From Cruorifilaria tuberocauda (Eukaryota; Nematoda; Chromadorea; Rhabditida; Onchocercidae), in assembly GCA_013365365.1 (NCBI GenBank), contig JABVXU010000745.1:1-22710 (forward strand): DNA of 22,710 nucleotides, given 5' to 3'. Below are positions 10,493-21,300 of this stretch, in pieces (the stretch's first letter is position 1; each line of letters opens with the position of its first letter). Below the pieces are notes generated by a model. It did not search any database, was not told where the DNA came from, and saw nothing but the letters and a program-made list of their open reading frames with translations. The position numbers were made by a program, and so were the translations under genes.

Positions 10493-12467
10493 TCATAAAT
10501 TCAAACATAATTCTTGCAATGTAAGCGGCAGTAATTTCTTGATAAAATATCGCGTTTCAACTATTTCCGATTCATAAACATACACGCAGAGATATTTGGC
10601 GGTGAGTTGTTGCAGCATCCGACATTCCTGATACAATGGTTTACTGCTGAGTGATAGAAGTGACGGCGGTAATGTCAGTTTGCACAAGCACCTCAAGTTG
10701 CCTTAAAATTAAACGAACTTTTAATTACTCATGCGTAGTCGATTCACTGCATGTAAAATTAATTTATCAATTCATATCTTTTTCACTACGAGCAGTTTTG
10801 TAGAATGAAATAGCTAGTTCGTTGGGTAGGTGCATAGTTGCTAACACCGGTTTTCCTTTCCTCTTCTCATCAGTGTGGTAACTGACATGCATTATTCAAT
10901 TCTAACTTACACAATGCTTTCAAATATATTGCGCCATCGGGCGTATGTACAAGCGCACCCATCAGGCATAAATATTTCAGTGAATTCGAATATTTGTCGG
11001 AAATCGTTTTCATAGCCGTTGCGGTTAGCGATACGCCCTATAAAGTTATTGGCGCTACTTTCCTTTACGAAACTTTCTACTACTTCAATTTTACTTCCCT
11101 GCTCCCACTTATAAGTCATCATTTCAGTTTTTACCTGTTAAATTTTATTATAGACCGAGTAAATGCATATTTTGAAAATGGTAATATTTTTTGAAATTTA
11201 AGAAATATGGATTTTCAATAACCTGCAATTTTAACATTTTAATGGCGTTTGCTTGCAAATTTTCTGCATGCTCTGCACGCATTATATTCATTGCTTTGCG
11301 CGGAGTGTCAAACCGTTTCAAAATTCGCAGTACGAGTAATCTCTCAAGTGAAAATATTGCTTTGATTTTGTCATGTAAGTTCGATTCTCTGGAAAGGAAA
11401 AAAAAACTAATTGACAAAATACTACTATGAGGCGGAATTTGATTATAGCGCAAGCATTACCAACAGGCTGATGATATTGAAGGAAAATGACAAGAGCCGC
11501 CGTAATTTGGCCATTTGGTCGGATAACGCATTGTGAACTTCATCAGCGTTTAATAGGATGAAATATCGGAAAATGCTATTTCAGCAATTCATTTCAGGTG
11601 ACAAATGATTTGAAATATTATTTTGAGCTGATTCAGTTGCAAATTAACCCATGTGGAAGTGGGAAGAATCTTAAACTCTTACTTATCAAAAATATCACAT
11701 GGTAGAGTAAGTTCTCGAAGATTTGATAAACAGCCGAACGCTGTGGCAGGAATTGTGCGAATATGGTCGATGCTACTGATTACAAGCTTTTGTATAAACG
11801 GAGAACTGCGAAGTGCGCTTGCTAGTTTACTAACATTCTGAATAAAACTATTTCAGTTCGACCGCTCCCACTAACCTTTCATTAATTAATTGTAATAAAG
11901 CTTTTTATTCTGGATGGGATGTTTATCCGTAAAGCGAAGCTGTAAGCACTGATCCAAACAATCCCAACAATCGATTCAAACATCGCATTAAGTGAATGGC
12001 AGCAGCAAATGTTTGTTGCTCGAATGAATTGTGAATAGGAACATTATAGCAACAAATGAACTTACTGTATTTCTCATGTCGTTGTGTACTTCAAATATAT
12101 AACGATCAGAAGCGATAACAATGCCTACTTTATACGCCGTAATGCGATTAATATCACTCCACTGCAAAAGTTCCAGGGATAAGACACTCCGCGATACAAT
12201 GTGATTGCTTGGCAATTTCACACACTTTTTTAACTTTGAATTCATGCTTCACGACCCAAATTCGCCAATGTCATTTAGGTGAGTAGATTAATGCAGTGAA
12301 CTGCAACAAACCGGATGCAATAAACCATAAAAATGTTTGTTAATAGATGAGAATCGGGCTCTTTCTCCAGGTGTAAGCTGCTCGAATATCTCCGTTATCG
12401 TATCATTTGACAGTACTCCATGAAACTCTACAAGGGGCAATTTTTTATCACTACCGTTCAGCTTCAT
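10493..12467 (-). CDS. F-box / leucine-rich-repeat protein, 7 exons
   Basis: Rebuilt on the minus strand: 12467-12312, 12233-12066, 11837-11683, 11575-11492, 11388-11223, 11037-10911, 10701-10493; phases agree at every join and give 354 aa. Exon 1 holds an F-box (about residues 18-50: LSNDTITEIFEQL, then SSINKHFYGLL), which in known proteins docks to Skp1 in SCF ubiquitin ligases. Later exons are Leu-rich with LRR-like segments, such as FGCLSNLRELTLP, MLKLQ joined to GVSLTATAM, NSLKYLCLMG and LPLTLQELCLNL just before the stop; LRRs in this family bind the substrate. Donors include GTAAGT (exons 2 and 6) and GTAAGA (exon 3). Weak points: the exon 4 donor (GTCATT) is chosen over the better GTAATG at 11460 because only the former keeps frame, and the exon 2 acceptor TTCAAAG is poor. 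The true start could be further upstream if an earlier exon exists. Substrate unknown. Confidence 0.72.
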
Positions 12468-12979
12468 TGTATAAAATAAAAATGGAAATTTCAAGCCACC
12501 AAATGCTTTTAAATAACTAACAATAATTATTCCTCTTTCGTTTCCATGTAATTATGTCCTCCAGAAGTATAATTTAGATTAAAAGTTCACATGTTCATAT
12601 ATTTGGATAGAAATTAGCATGTGCAACTTGCTAAATGATTTTCATAATTTATTGAGTATCGTCTGCGCAAATATTCGAATGTTTGCTATTAATTAAAGTA
12701 ATTAAACCTGTAAAAATACAGCGTAATTCGCTGTATTTTTCTCTATTCATAATAATCTACTGGTCATAAATAACTTTAAATATAATTTGAATCATTTAAA
12801 TTCTCCTTGTGAAAAATTATGTTATTTCTTGGTTTGGAGAAAATAAATTTTAATCCAATCTAATCAACTTTCTCACTTTCGACTGTTATCAACTTTATGC
12901 ATTCCAAAATTTTCTCCCTTATGGAGGAGAGAAACTTTAAGTTTTATGCTTTTCGTTCAAATCGTTTTCGGCTTATATT
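12468..12979. other. 5' flank of the F-box gene, AT-rich
   Basis: No open frame of note. It contains the perfect hairpin at 12712-12740 and is presumably the promoter side of the minus-strand gene. Confidence 0.5.
12712..12740. repeat. Perfect 12-bp inverted repeat with 5-base loop
   Basis: Arms AAAAATACAGCG (12712-12723) and CGCTGTATTTTT (12729-12740) are exact reverse complements around TAATT. It lies about 245 bases upstream of the F-box start codon. On either strand one arm ends in a T run, but an intrinsic terminator has no meaning in a nuclear genome. It may be a mobile-element remnant or a protein-binding dyad. Confidence 0.85.
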
Positions 12980-13027
12980 CAGGATACAGATGCGAACAAT
13001 GCTATCAGGCCTATATTATTTAAGATG
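12980..13027 (+). repeat. Repeat A, copy 2
   Basis: 47 of 48 bases match positions 1-48. Similarity stops after AAGATG, while copy 1 continues into block B and this copy continues toward block D. It lies about 810 bases upstream of the gene 2 start. Confidence 0.85.
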
Positions 13028-13060
13028 AAATGTTGAAATAATCAATTGATTGTATGTAGC

Positions 13061-13075
13061 GTGACGTCACACGTG
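13061..13075. promoter_or_regulatory. CRE palindrome abutting a perfect E-box
   Basis: GTGACGTCAC (13061-13070) is a 10-base perfect palindrome containing the full bZIP site TGACGTCA. CACGTG, the palindromic bHLH E-box, follows at 13070-13075, directly after the CRE. About 770 bases upstream of gene 2. Such sites are bound by CREB/ATF-type and Myc/TFEB-type factors in animals; use here is inference. Confidence 0.5.
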
Positions 13076-13077
13076 CT

Positions 13078-13155
13078 GTCCTTTTAATGAGTTTATTTCA
13101 AATTTTATAGAATTGAAGTTATAAAATAAATATATTAAAGATGAAAAAGAATGAA
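13078..13155 (+). repeat. Diverged repeat block D, copy 2
   Basis: Weak AT-rich similarity to 6845-6940, described there. Confidence 0.4.
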
Positions 13156-13395
13156 GAAGCAATGTGGAAGTGCGAGTGGAATTCGCAGAATTCAGGTCAT
13201 TCGAGTAGCAATGCGTGATGGCCCAATTCTTCCCTACTGCTCGTTTTATTTTCATGAAATTAGTTGATGATTTCGTCATGTGCTTCTTATCCATGAACGG
13301 TGTTTGCTACAAGCGGAAGAGGAAGTTAGGAGGGATGGGACAGAGATGAAGCTGCATCGCCAACGTTTCCTCCTAGACGTAATATGAGTGCGAAG

Positions 13396-13456
13396 TGATC
13401 GCTGATTACTGATCAACTAACTGATCATATCAGTGAAGGATCGATCACTCCTTCAC
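13396..13456. promoter_or_regulatory. GATC/dyad-rich cluster upstream of gene 2
   Basis: Several GTGATC/CTGATCA units are crowded together. GTGAAGGA (13433-13440) pairs exactly with TCCTTCAC (13449-13456), and the dyad extends outward with one bulged base (ATCA before, AGTGAT after). About 390 bases before the gene 2 start, so a candidate regulatory region. Confidence 0.45.
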
Positions 13457-13838
13457 AGTGATTAATTTAACGAGTGGATGCTGGGAGAGTGTTACGTGAC
13501 TGTTGTTTTTCTCCTTAGATAAGGAAAAAAGAAAAGAGCGAAAAGGGTGGATTACCTTCGTGTCTGCCCTATCTTTTGATGTTTTACCATTGCTCCTCTC
13601 TCTCTCTTCTCAAACTTTAACTACATTCTTCCCATTGATTTCATCCAACTGTTTATCTCTCTCTTTCTCTCCTAATCTTCCCTATTATTATCAGATTTCT
13701 ATCTTAATCGAACAATTTTATTTCCAATTATCATTTTACGGTAACCTAACTGCGTTAGGTCACTTAAATATCGAGACTGTTAGAGAAATCAGGGATATCC
13801 TTATCCCACAGTTCAAAACTTTCCGTTTTCCGGAACCT
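13457..13838 (+). promoter_or_regulatory. Pyrimidine-rich 5' leader region of gene 2
   Basis: CT-rich tracts at about 13590-13690 end in TATTATCAG (to 13695), and CTTATCCCACAG ends at 13811, 27 bases before the ATG. Either could be a cis or spliced-leader acceptor. The frame is open through here and joins exon 1, but it is low-complexity and gene 1 has no equivalent, so I treat it as untranslated. Confidence 0.4.
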
Positions 13839-16800
13839 ATGATGATAGTTGGCGTGGTGTTGATCGTGGCGCTACGGAGTATTGCAGTTGCGGAATTATT
13901 TACATCAATCGCCGAAATGGAGTTACTTCTGGAAGCTGAAAAAGGAATTCCTGATTTGCTGGATGTGTACGTCGAAAGATTTCAACAACGTTTGGATGAA
14001 ATCAAACAGTTTGTTTTATTCATTTCTATTTGAATATCTTAACATTTAAAGATATTTTTTCAATATTGCACAAGTTGAATTATGGAAATTAAATATTTCA
14101 TTGATGTCGCAACATATTTTCTTTCTATTTTGATGATTTTTCCAGTGTACTATAAAGTGTTCGACACTCTCCATTTCGAATATAAGTTTATTGGTAAAGA
14201 AATTAATCGATTATCGAAAAAATGAATTTGTCAAACTTTCAGATTTTATTTTTGCTTTTCAGGCTTTCAGTTGGAAAAAAGCAGCAGAACAATCGTAGTC
14301 TAGGAAATGATATTCGACTGCTAGCCAATCCAGTCAGTGCTTATCTGCTCATCAAAAGATTGATTGAGGAATGGAATAACATAAAGCGATTAACAGGAAG
14401 TGATATTGGTGAAGAATTGTTGAGAGAAATTTCAGAATTACGAGCAACGAATTATGTGAAAAATCCTACTACAGTACTTTTTCTCATAAATTAAGCTTTA
14501 ACTTGCTTTATGATTATTTCCCAATTCTATGATTTGACAAAAAAATTCATTTTGCCATTTTTATAAGACTTAGGAAGACTTATTAGTAGTTTTTTAATAG
14601 AAAAATTGGACAAATGAACTCCTGCTGCAAATGAAATACATTTTTGAGGAGGATTTAATGGGAGCTGCGATAGCCTTACTTCGACTACAAGATACCTATC
14701 GACTGGATGTTAAAGAAATAGCTGATGGAAAAATTTTGAATGCTTCCGTCGTTCAACCATTTACAGGTATAAAAAAAAATGCATTATAAAATAGGCACAC
14801 CAACCATTATGTTCAGTATTGACTATCCTCCGTAATAAATATTTTGTATTATTAAGTTTTTAGTTGTCTAATAAAATTATATTCAAGAGGAGGTCCAATC
14901 AAATAAATACTATCAAATACCATTTTTAAATTTCAAAATAAGACAAGTGAGTTGCGAATTTTCGATTATTTGAAAGTGTATTTGTTGTCAATTTTTTTTT
15001 GTCTGATTATCCAAAAGATTTCAGATCATATGTATGTCTTAGATATAAAAATGAGAAGATAACTGAATATTTATAGTTTTAATTCATATTTTTTTCGAAA
15101 TAGAAAGATAATTTATATGTGAGAAGATTTAATAAATTTCCAGCGAGGGATTGTTTTGATATTGGTCGAGCAGCGTATAATGTGAATGATTATTATCATA
15201 CCATAATTTGGATGGAGGAGGCTCAAGAACGATTGCGAAAAGAAATGCCGCATGAGACTATACAGTTAAAGGAAATTTTAGAATATTTGGCTTTTTCATT
15301 ATTTAAACAAGGTAATCTGAAACGTGCTTTATTGCTCACCGAACAACTCCATAAAATTGGTATTTTTTTACTTTTTGCTGGTGTTAATTATTTAAAAATT
15401 TAATTTTCAACTACAAGATCAGGATGTTAACTATTTGAAATTTGTATCAGATTATTTCTTTTCATAATTCATGAGATATGTTTCGTAGAAATGCAAATAT
15501 AGTATAAAAAGTTAGATGGATTTAATTCAAATTTAAGTAGGTCATTTTTCTTAATCGATACTCCGTAATTAAAATAATATTTCTCTTCATCACAGATCCA
15601 AATCATCCACGTGCAAGGAACAATATCAAATGGTATGAGGATTTGTTGGCAGAAGAAGGTGTGAAACCGATTGATTATCGTCGAAATATTCCACCGATAA
15701 CTAATCCCCGTCCAGTGAGTGGCTTGGAAACAAAGGAGCACGACATTTACGAAGCGTTATGCAGAAATGAAGTACCTGTGGTACCGTTTCATATTTTCTC
15801 ATATTTAAACATTAATAAAGATTTATAGTTTTATTATAAAGTCGACAAAAACCGCTTTTATGCTGTTGCCTTAACTCATAGAAAATAAAAAAATTATCCA
15901 GAGAATCAAAATTAATGCAAAAGGCAAATGATTTTAACGAAAGCATTCTTCTATCGAAAAAAAGTGGTTGCAAACCTTGTGTTCTCATTTCGATTTCAGG
16001 ACAAAAAAACGGTGAATTCTTGTTTTGCAATCTTTCAGTTTTCATTTAAAAAATCTCTTGAACCCATTTGCACTTCTATTTTTTCAGTTGAAGCATTAAA
16101 ATTTTCAGAGCATTAAAGCGACATCAAAATTATATTGCTACTACAAAATGGATCGTCCATTCTTGCGTTTAGCTCCTTTCAAGATTGAAATTTTGAGATT
16201 CAGTCCGCTTGTCGTTTTATTTCGTAACGTTATGTCAGACGAAGAAGTATCAATGATTCAAATGTTGGCGACACCAAAGGTATACTTTATTTCAATAAGT
16301 CTTTCTTTTTATTTTTTATTTCTATTAAAAAAACATTTCTTCATAAATTAGTTTCGAATTTTAGAATATAGATTTACCATCGAGTTCACTTTTTAATTTT
16401 CCTATTCTTTTAATCATTTTGTCATTTTTATAGTTGCGAAGAGCTACTGTGCAAAATTCGATAACTGGTGAACTTGAAACAGCATCGTACCGAACGAGCA
16501 AAAGGTTATTTGTAAACTCATTTATATTAGTAATTGTGAATTTTGGAAAGATTTAAAAAGATATAATAATCAAGTAAAACAATGAATATTTTTTATAAAC
16601 ATTTTTAAACCTTCAAAATTATACTTTTATATTTCCATGAGAGTATCATTCTGACTGCTAAAAAAAATTACAAAATTATTTATTATTTTATGAAATTTCA
16701 CGAGATTATTTGGATTTTGTTTTTCATATTTTTTTATTTGTTTGGAAATAAGGAAGAAAATGAATTATACGTTCATTTGTTCATAGCGCATGGCTGAAAG

Positions 16801-18216
16801 ATGAGGAACACGAAATTGTTCATCGAATTAATAAACGAATTGATTTGATGACTAATTTGGAGCAAGAAACTTCAGAGGAATTGCAGGTTTGTCAATTTAT
16901 TTCAAATGTAAACTCTGAAGTCAAATTATCAGTATTTCATATTTTCTGCCATACATATTTTTGCCATATCTAGCTGCTGCCAAGCTTTATAACTTAATTG
17001 ATCTTTGATTCATATTTAAAGTTTATATTTTTAATGCTGCGAGATCGCTAACTGAAGATTTTTTTTCAGCAATAGTTTGCCTTTGACAAGATGTTTTAAC
17101 TTTGCAATGATTTCATATCATAAACTGTGATTATCATAATGACAGTGTTTTCATTTATAGAGTTACTTTTACTTTTTGTGTTCTTCATATTAAAATAAAT
17201 ACTAGGTTGGAAATTATGGCATTGGTGGTCATTACGATCCACATTTTGACTTTGCAAGAGTAAGTTTTGTTATTTTTGGTTAAGCAAAATCTTGCATAAA
17301 TTTTCGTAACACTACTTTTAAAATTATGATTTGAGTTTTTTATGCTGAAATAATTGTCACGTTTATCCAGAGAGAGGAAGTGAATGCTTTTCAATCACTG
17401 AATACTGGAAATCGTTTGGCAACATTGCTATTTTACGTGAGTATTCAATTCATGCTACATAGAAGAGGTAAAAAAAGGATTTCTTTCTCTTCTACTAAAT
17501 TCTGTGAAGTTTTTTACTTCTGTGAAATTCAAACTTCCTAAAGTTTTTTTATTTAACTTTAACGGATTAAAAATTTTTTCAAATATCTTTTTTTTCCCGA
17601 TATTTCAGTCTATTCTTTTTTAATTTTCTTGGATCTTTGAATTTGTTCAGCGTATAACCATCGCTGAAAAAGTTTACTTGTTAAATGGAAATTTTTTAAA
17701 AGGGAAGAAAATCTACAGATGACGCAACCTGAATCAGGAGGTGCTACCGTATTTACACATGTCAAAACAACAGTTATGCCTTCTAAAGTCAGTTATTTCT
17801 GCGCGATTTGATCAATATTGTAAATTAAACATTTCTATTCCAACTGAAACAGTGATTAAATTAGAAAATTGAAGGTATCTGATTTGAAGATCTTGAAAAG
17901 AATTTTTCAAGTATCATTTCTTAAATTCAAAATTTCCCAAGTTTTGAACTATTTAAGACAAATTTCGACATGAAATTTACGATCAAATTTTTGAATTTAA
18001 AGAAATTTTCTTTTTTAGAACGATGCACTGTTTTGGTATAATTTATTTCGCAGTGGTGCAGGTGATTTGAGAACACGTCACGCAGCATGTCCTGTATTAA
18101 CTGGTACCAAGTGGGTATCAAATAAATGGATACATGAACGTGGTCAAGAATTTCGAAGACCTTGCGCTTTAGAACAATCAGTGGAAGAACAGTTTGTAGG
18201 CGATTTAGGCTCCTAA
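13839..18216 (+). CDS. Prolyl 4-hydroxylase alpha subunit (gene 2), 12 exons
   Basis: Same enzyme family and ER role as gene 1. Exons by eye: 13839-14008, 14263-14473, 14649-14766, 15144-15359, 15596-15780, 16109-16279, 16434-16504, 16787-16886, 17206-17259, 17371-17436, 17719-17787, 18019-18216, giving 542 aa. Exons 1, 2, 6, 7, 8, 9, 11 match gene 1 exactly in length when both start at the chosen ATGs, and the rest differ by whole codons except the last. Signal peptide about 1-19 ending AVA. The TPR-like peptide-binding region starts DCFDIGR (about 169). Iron ligands are His427, Asp429 (GGHYDPHFD) and His498 (RHAACPV); Lys508 binds 2-oxoglutarate; all five family Cys are present. The catalytic domain is closer to the family consensus than in gene 1. 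Odd points: exon 3 uses a TTTTTGAG acceptor and exon 1 a weak GTTTGT donor; the protein ends GDLGS, losing the tail seen in gene 1. AATAAA lies at 18307-18312. Confidence 0.94.
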
Positions 18217-18217
18217 A

Positions 18218-18286
18218 TACTATTTAGAAGTTTCAAATGCATTGAAAAAGTTTGCTAGGAATATTCTTATCCTATTTGTCTATTGA
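18218..18286 (+). pseudogene. Fossil C-terminal tail of gene 2, out of frame
   Basis: Directly after the gene 2 stop, the +1 frame reads YYLEVSNALKKFARN and runs to a TGA at 18284-18286. Gene 1 in the same place reads KYYLNIRSEVKKTKKT in frame. Gene 1 has 27 bases from GGA to TTA where gene 2 has 19, so a net 8-base deletion made the TAA at 18214 and shifted the tail out of frame. Confidence 0.75.
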
Positions 18287-18306
18287 AAAATCCAATTTTT
18301 GATTTT

Positions 18307-18312
18307 AATAAA
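18307..18312 (+). terminator. Poly(A) signal of gene 2
   Basis: Canonical AATAAA, 91 bases after the stop codon; spacing is normal for a short nematode 3' UTR. Confidence 0.6.
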
Positions 18313-21300
18313 AGGTATTTTTAAAGTCAGAATATAATTTTGTGCCAGTTACACTAACATCAAATTACTTTTAAAAAATGCATTTAATTACTAGAGTTGA
18401 TTCGTGTACATATGGTGTTCTAAAATGTAAATTATATGCATTAAAGTCTCATTCATTTAACATTTCACAAATTCATTGCCGCAGCTAAAAAGAAATAATT
18501 TAAATCAGGTTGTTATTGACATACTTTGCTCAAAAAAATGGAATACTTTCCCCAAATTAGGAAACGTAACCTACTGTTCGTTTTTTTTCCTTCTTCCTTT
18601 CTCCCTTTTTTCTCTTCATCCTTTTAATTATATCCCTTCTATCTCACTTTTTTTAAATAAATGGACTACAAATAATTGAAGTATAAACAAGCTATGATGT
18701 CATTGTAATTTTTCAACTTTTTATTTGTTACGATTTAGGCTATTTACTTGATATCTGAATCTCAAATGGTTATTCAATTTGTGAGATTGATGATAGGTCA
18801 AAATATTATTTAATGAATTTTTAGAAAAAATAAAACCTAGTTACATCGTTCTTGTTATTTTCTTATAATTCATTTTTTAACAGATTCATCTTTCGCAGAA
18901 TGTGAAATATTTGCTGCAAATTTTTCGCACGGCTGTCTGCTTTTTAGGCACCTGTATTTCTCATTAAGTACTTCTTCCAGTGTTGCATGTGTAAAGTAGT
19001 AAATTCATCATAAAAAAGAATTTGATTTTCCTTTTATTCATATGAAGATGTACGTTTTCTTTTTCATATAGAAAGTCCATGTATTATAATATAAAAAATT
19101 TTTTTGTATGTCACTGCCTGAAAGATCTGTCAAAATACTTATCATTTATGATATGATTTTAATCATTTTTGCATTTGCTTAATAAATCACTGTTTTTCTT
19201 TTACAGTCAAAGTTTGCTATATTTCGAATTCCTTTTTTACGGGAGATTTCGGTATTAAACTTATTAACAATTTTTCACTTATGTTGGATTTTTTGTCCTA
19301 TAACGGACGAATTTTCCGCTCGGTTTTCTTTTTTTTGTTCAGAAATATGGTTTAACAAGGATATTTTAACGGAGCATTTTTTTTGAATGAATATTCGATT
19401 ACCTTTGCATTCTCCTTTAATCTTGACAATATTTTACATTTAATGAGAACATGAAAAAAAAATTGACAGAGACGAAAACCAACGAGATATGAAGATTTGA
19501 TAGAGATAGGCGTCATATATTATTGATTTCAACTGCTTTACAGATTCCCGAAGGTGACGTTCACTTTTTTCGATTTAAAGTTTTCTAATTTAATTTTTTA
19601 AAATGAATAGTGCTTTGAAATTTGTTATCACATGTATGAAGGGGTGCAATTTCTTGCATAACAAAAGCTAGCTTTTTTTGTTTGCATTCCATCTTTTTCA
19701 GTCCTCACCAAACAAAGAACAAAATAAAGGACTAAGAGGAAAAGGGAAGAGAAATAAGGAATGAATTTTGAATTGAAATTGGAAATTATTCAGCTTCACA
19801 AATTTAATTATGTTACGGTAATATGTTGGGCTGTTTATTCGTTTATGATTGAGCCAAGTTTCGCCCATTATCATATTGATTTATCATTTATCGTCTCATA
19901 TTGAATAATTAAAAGAATCTGATAGAGTCGGTTGTATCAGTAGCAAAATTCATTGCTCTTCTGATCACATGTATGTTCATTTGGTCTTGGTAGTATATGA
20001 ACGAAACTTAGATCAATTCAAGTGTTTTTTTTCTTTCAATTCATGCATTAAAAAAACTTACATAGCTAAAAATATAATTGGGGTCTTAAAAAAGATGCAA
20101 AAAAGTGATAATTAATGAAAAAAACAAAGAGTTGGGTTTACAGAAGTTCGTGGACTATTAAGAAAGGAATCTAATAGGAGTTTTTTCTACTTTGTTGAAT
20201 AGCTTATTGTATCGTGTTAATCAGAAAAAACTGTTTGAAGTTAAGCAATGAGTTCCTTCTCGCTTATTAATATTGGAACTGGAATTAGCTTAATAATATG
20301 AGAGATTTTTATGTCGAAGGTTTCTAGTTAAATCAAAATTTAGCGTTAATAATAACCTAAATGATTTCTAATTTTAATTAAGATCTGCTTTGTTTAGCAA
20401 ACCATATCTTTCCCATTTTGAAGGTAATGATGTAAAAGAAGAAATGTTTGCTGAAACTCAAGCAGAATGCTGACAAGGAGACATCGTTAAATGAATATCC
20501 ATATAAATAGAAATAATTTGTGATGTAATACTAAATCCAAAATATCAGTAACAAATGAATTCAGAATATCAGTAATCATTTTAAAATTATAGAGTAATGT
20601 CTATTAAATAAACTGACCATGATTGCTATTTTTCTAGTTATTATTTCAATTCTTACTCCTCAAAATTCGATCATTCGTATTTTTTCTTTGATTCCTTTAC
20701 TCTTTTCAATATGTTGAAATTAGTGAAGATGTTTATTTGCAAAAATCTAAAAAAATGATCAACTTCGCGAAAGAGAAATAGAATTCATAAGATATGGTAA
20801 GGATGGAACTTAATCAGCTTCCCAACACTAAAAGAAGCGAGAACTTTTTTCTCTACTTATCGATGTATTTTGTCCGATTAAATATCTCACATAATTCAAG
20901 GGTGAATGCATATAGGTTTTTTGAGTTTATATGCGTGCAAATTTTCTTTCTTATCTTTTTAAATATTTAGTTTGAGAGGAATTTTACATAATTTTCGAGA
21001 GCCAAGAAAAGCTAGTCCTTATTTTACTTAGCCAATTATAACATTTAATAATAACACTTCATATCATTTCATGTTGAAAGACGAATCGAGAAATTGGACT
21101 GAATTTTAATTTCCAAAATAAAAAAGGGACTATGAGAAAGAAGTCTTTTGCAAGACTTGGCTCATTAGTTATGATCCTTTGATGGATTAGAAATTCTATT
21201 TGCACTCTTTCTGCACTTTCCACCTTTAAGTTTCTATGCTTTTATTTTTAAAATAAAATATCATGAATAGCAGTTTATTGCACACCAAAATAAATATTAA

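Noticed and set aside
10907..11122. 71-codon minus-strand frame starting MMTYKWEQ
   Set aside because: Wrong frame of F-box gene exon 6; the neighbouring frame carries the leucine-rich sequence and splices in phase on both sides.
10994..11430. Two plus-strand open frames
   Set aside because: Antisense to exons 5 and 6 of the F-box gene.
13503..13838. 112-codon in-frame extension upstream of gene 2 exon 1
   Set aside because: Its first codon is not ATG (TTG), the composition is low-complexity Ser/Leu/Phe from CT tracts, a good signal peptide starts at 13839, and gene 1 has no counterpart.
19545..19590. Short open stretch IPEGDVHFFRFKVF after an acceptor-like CTTTACAG
   Set aside because: Too short, no partner exon found; probably chance.
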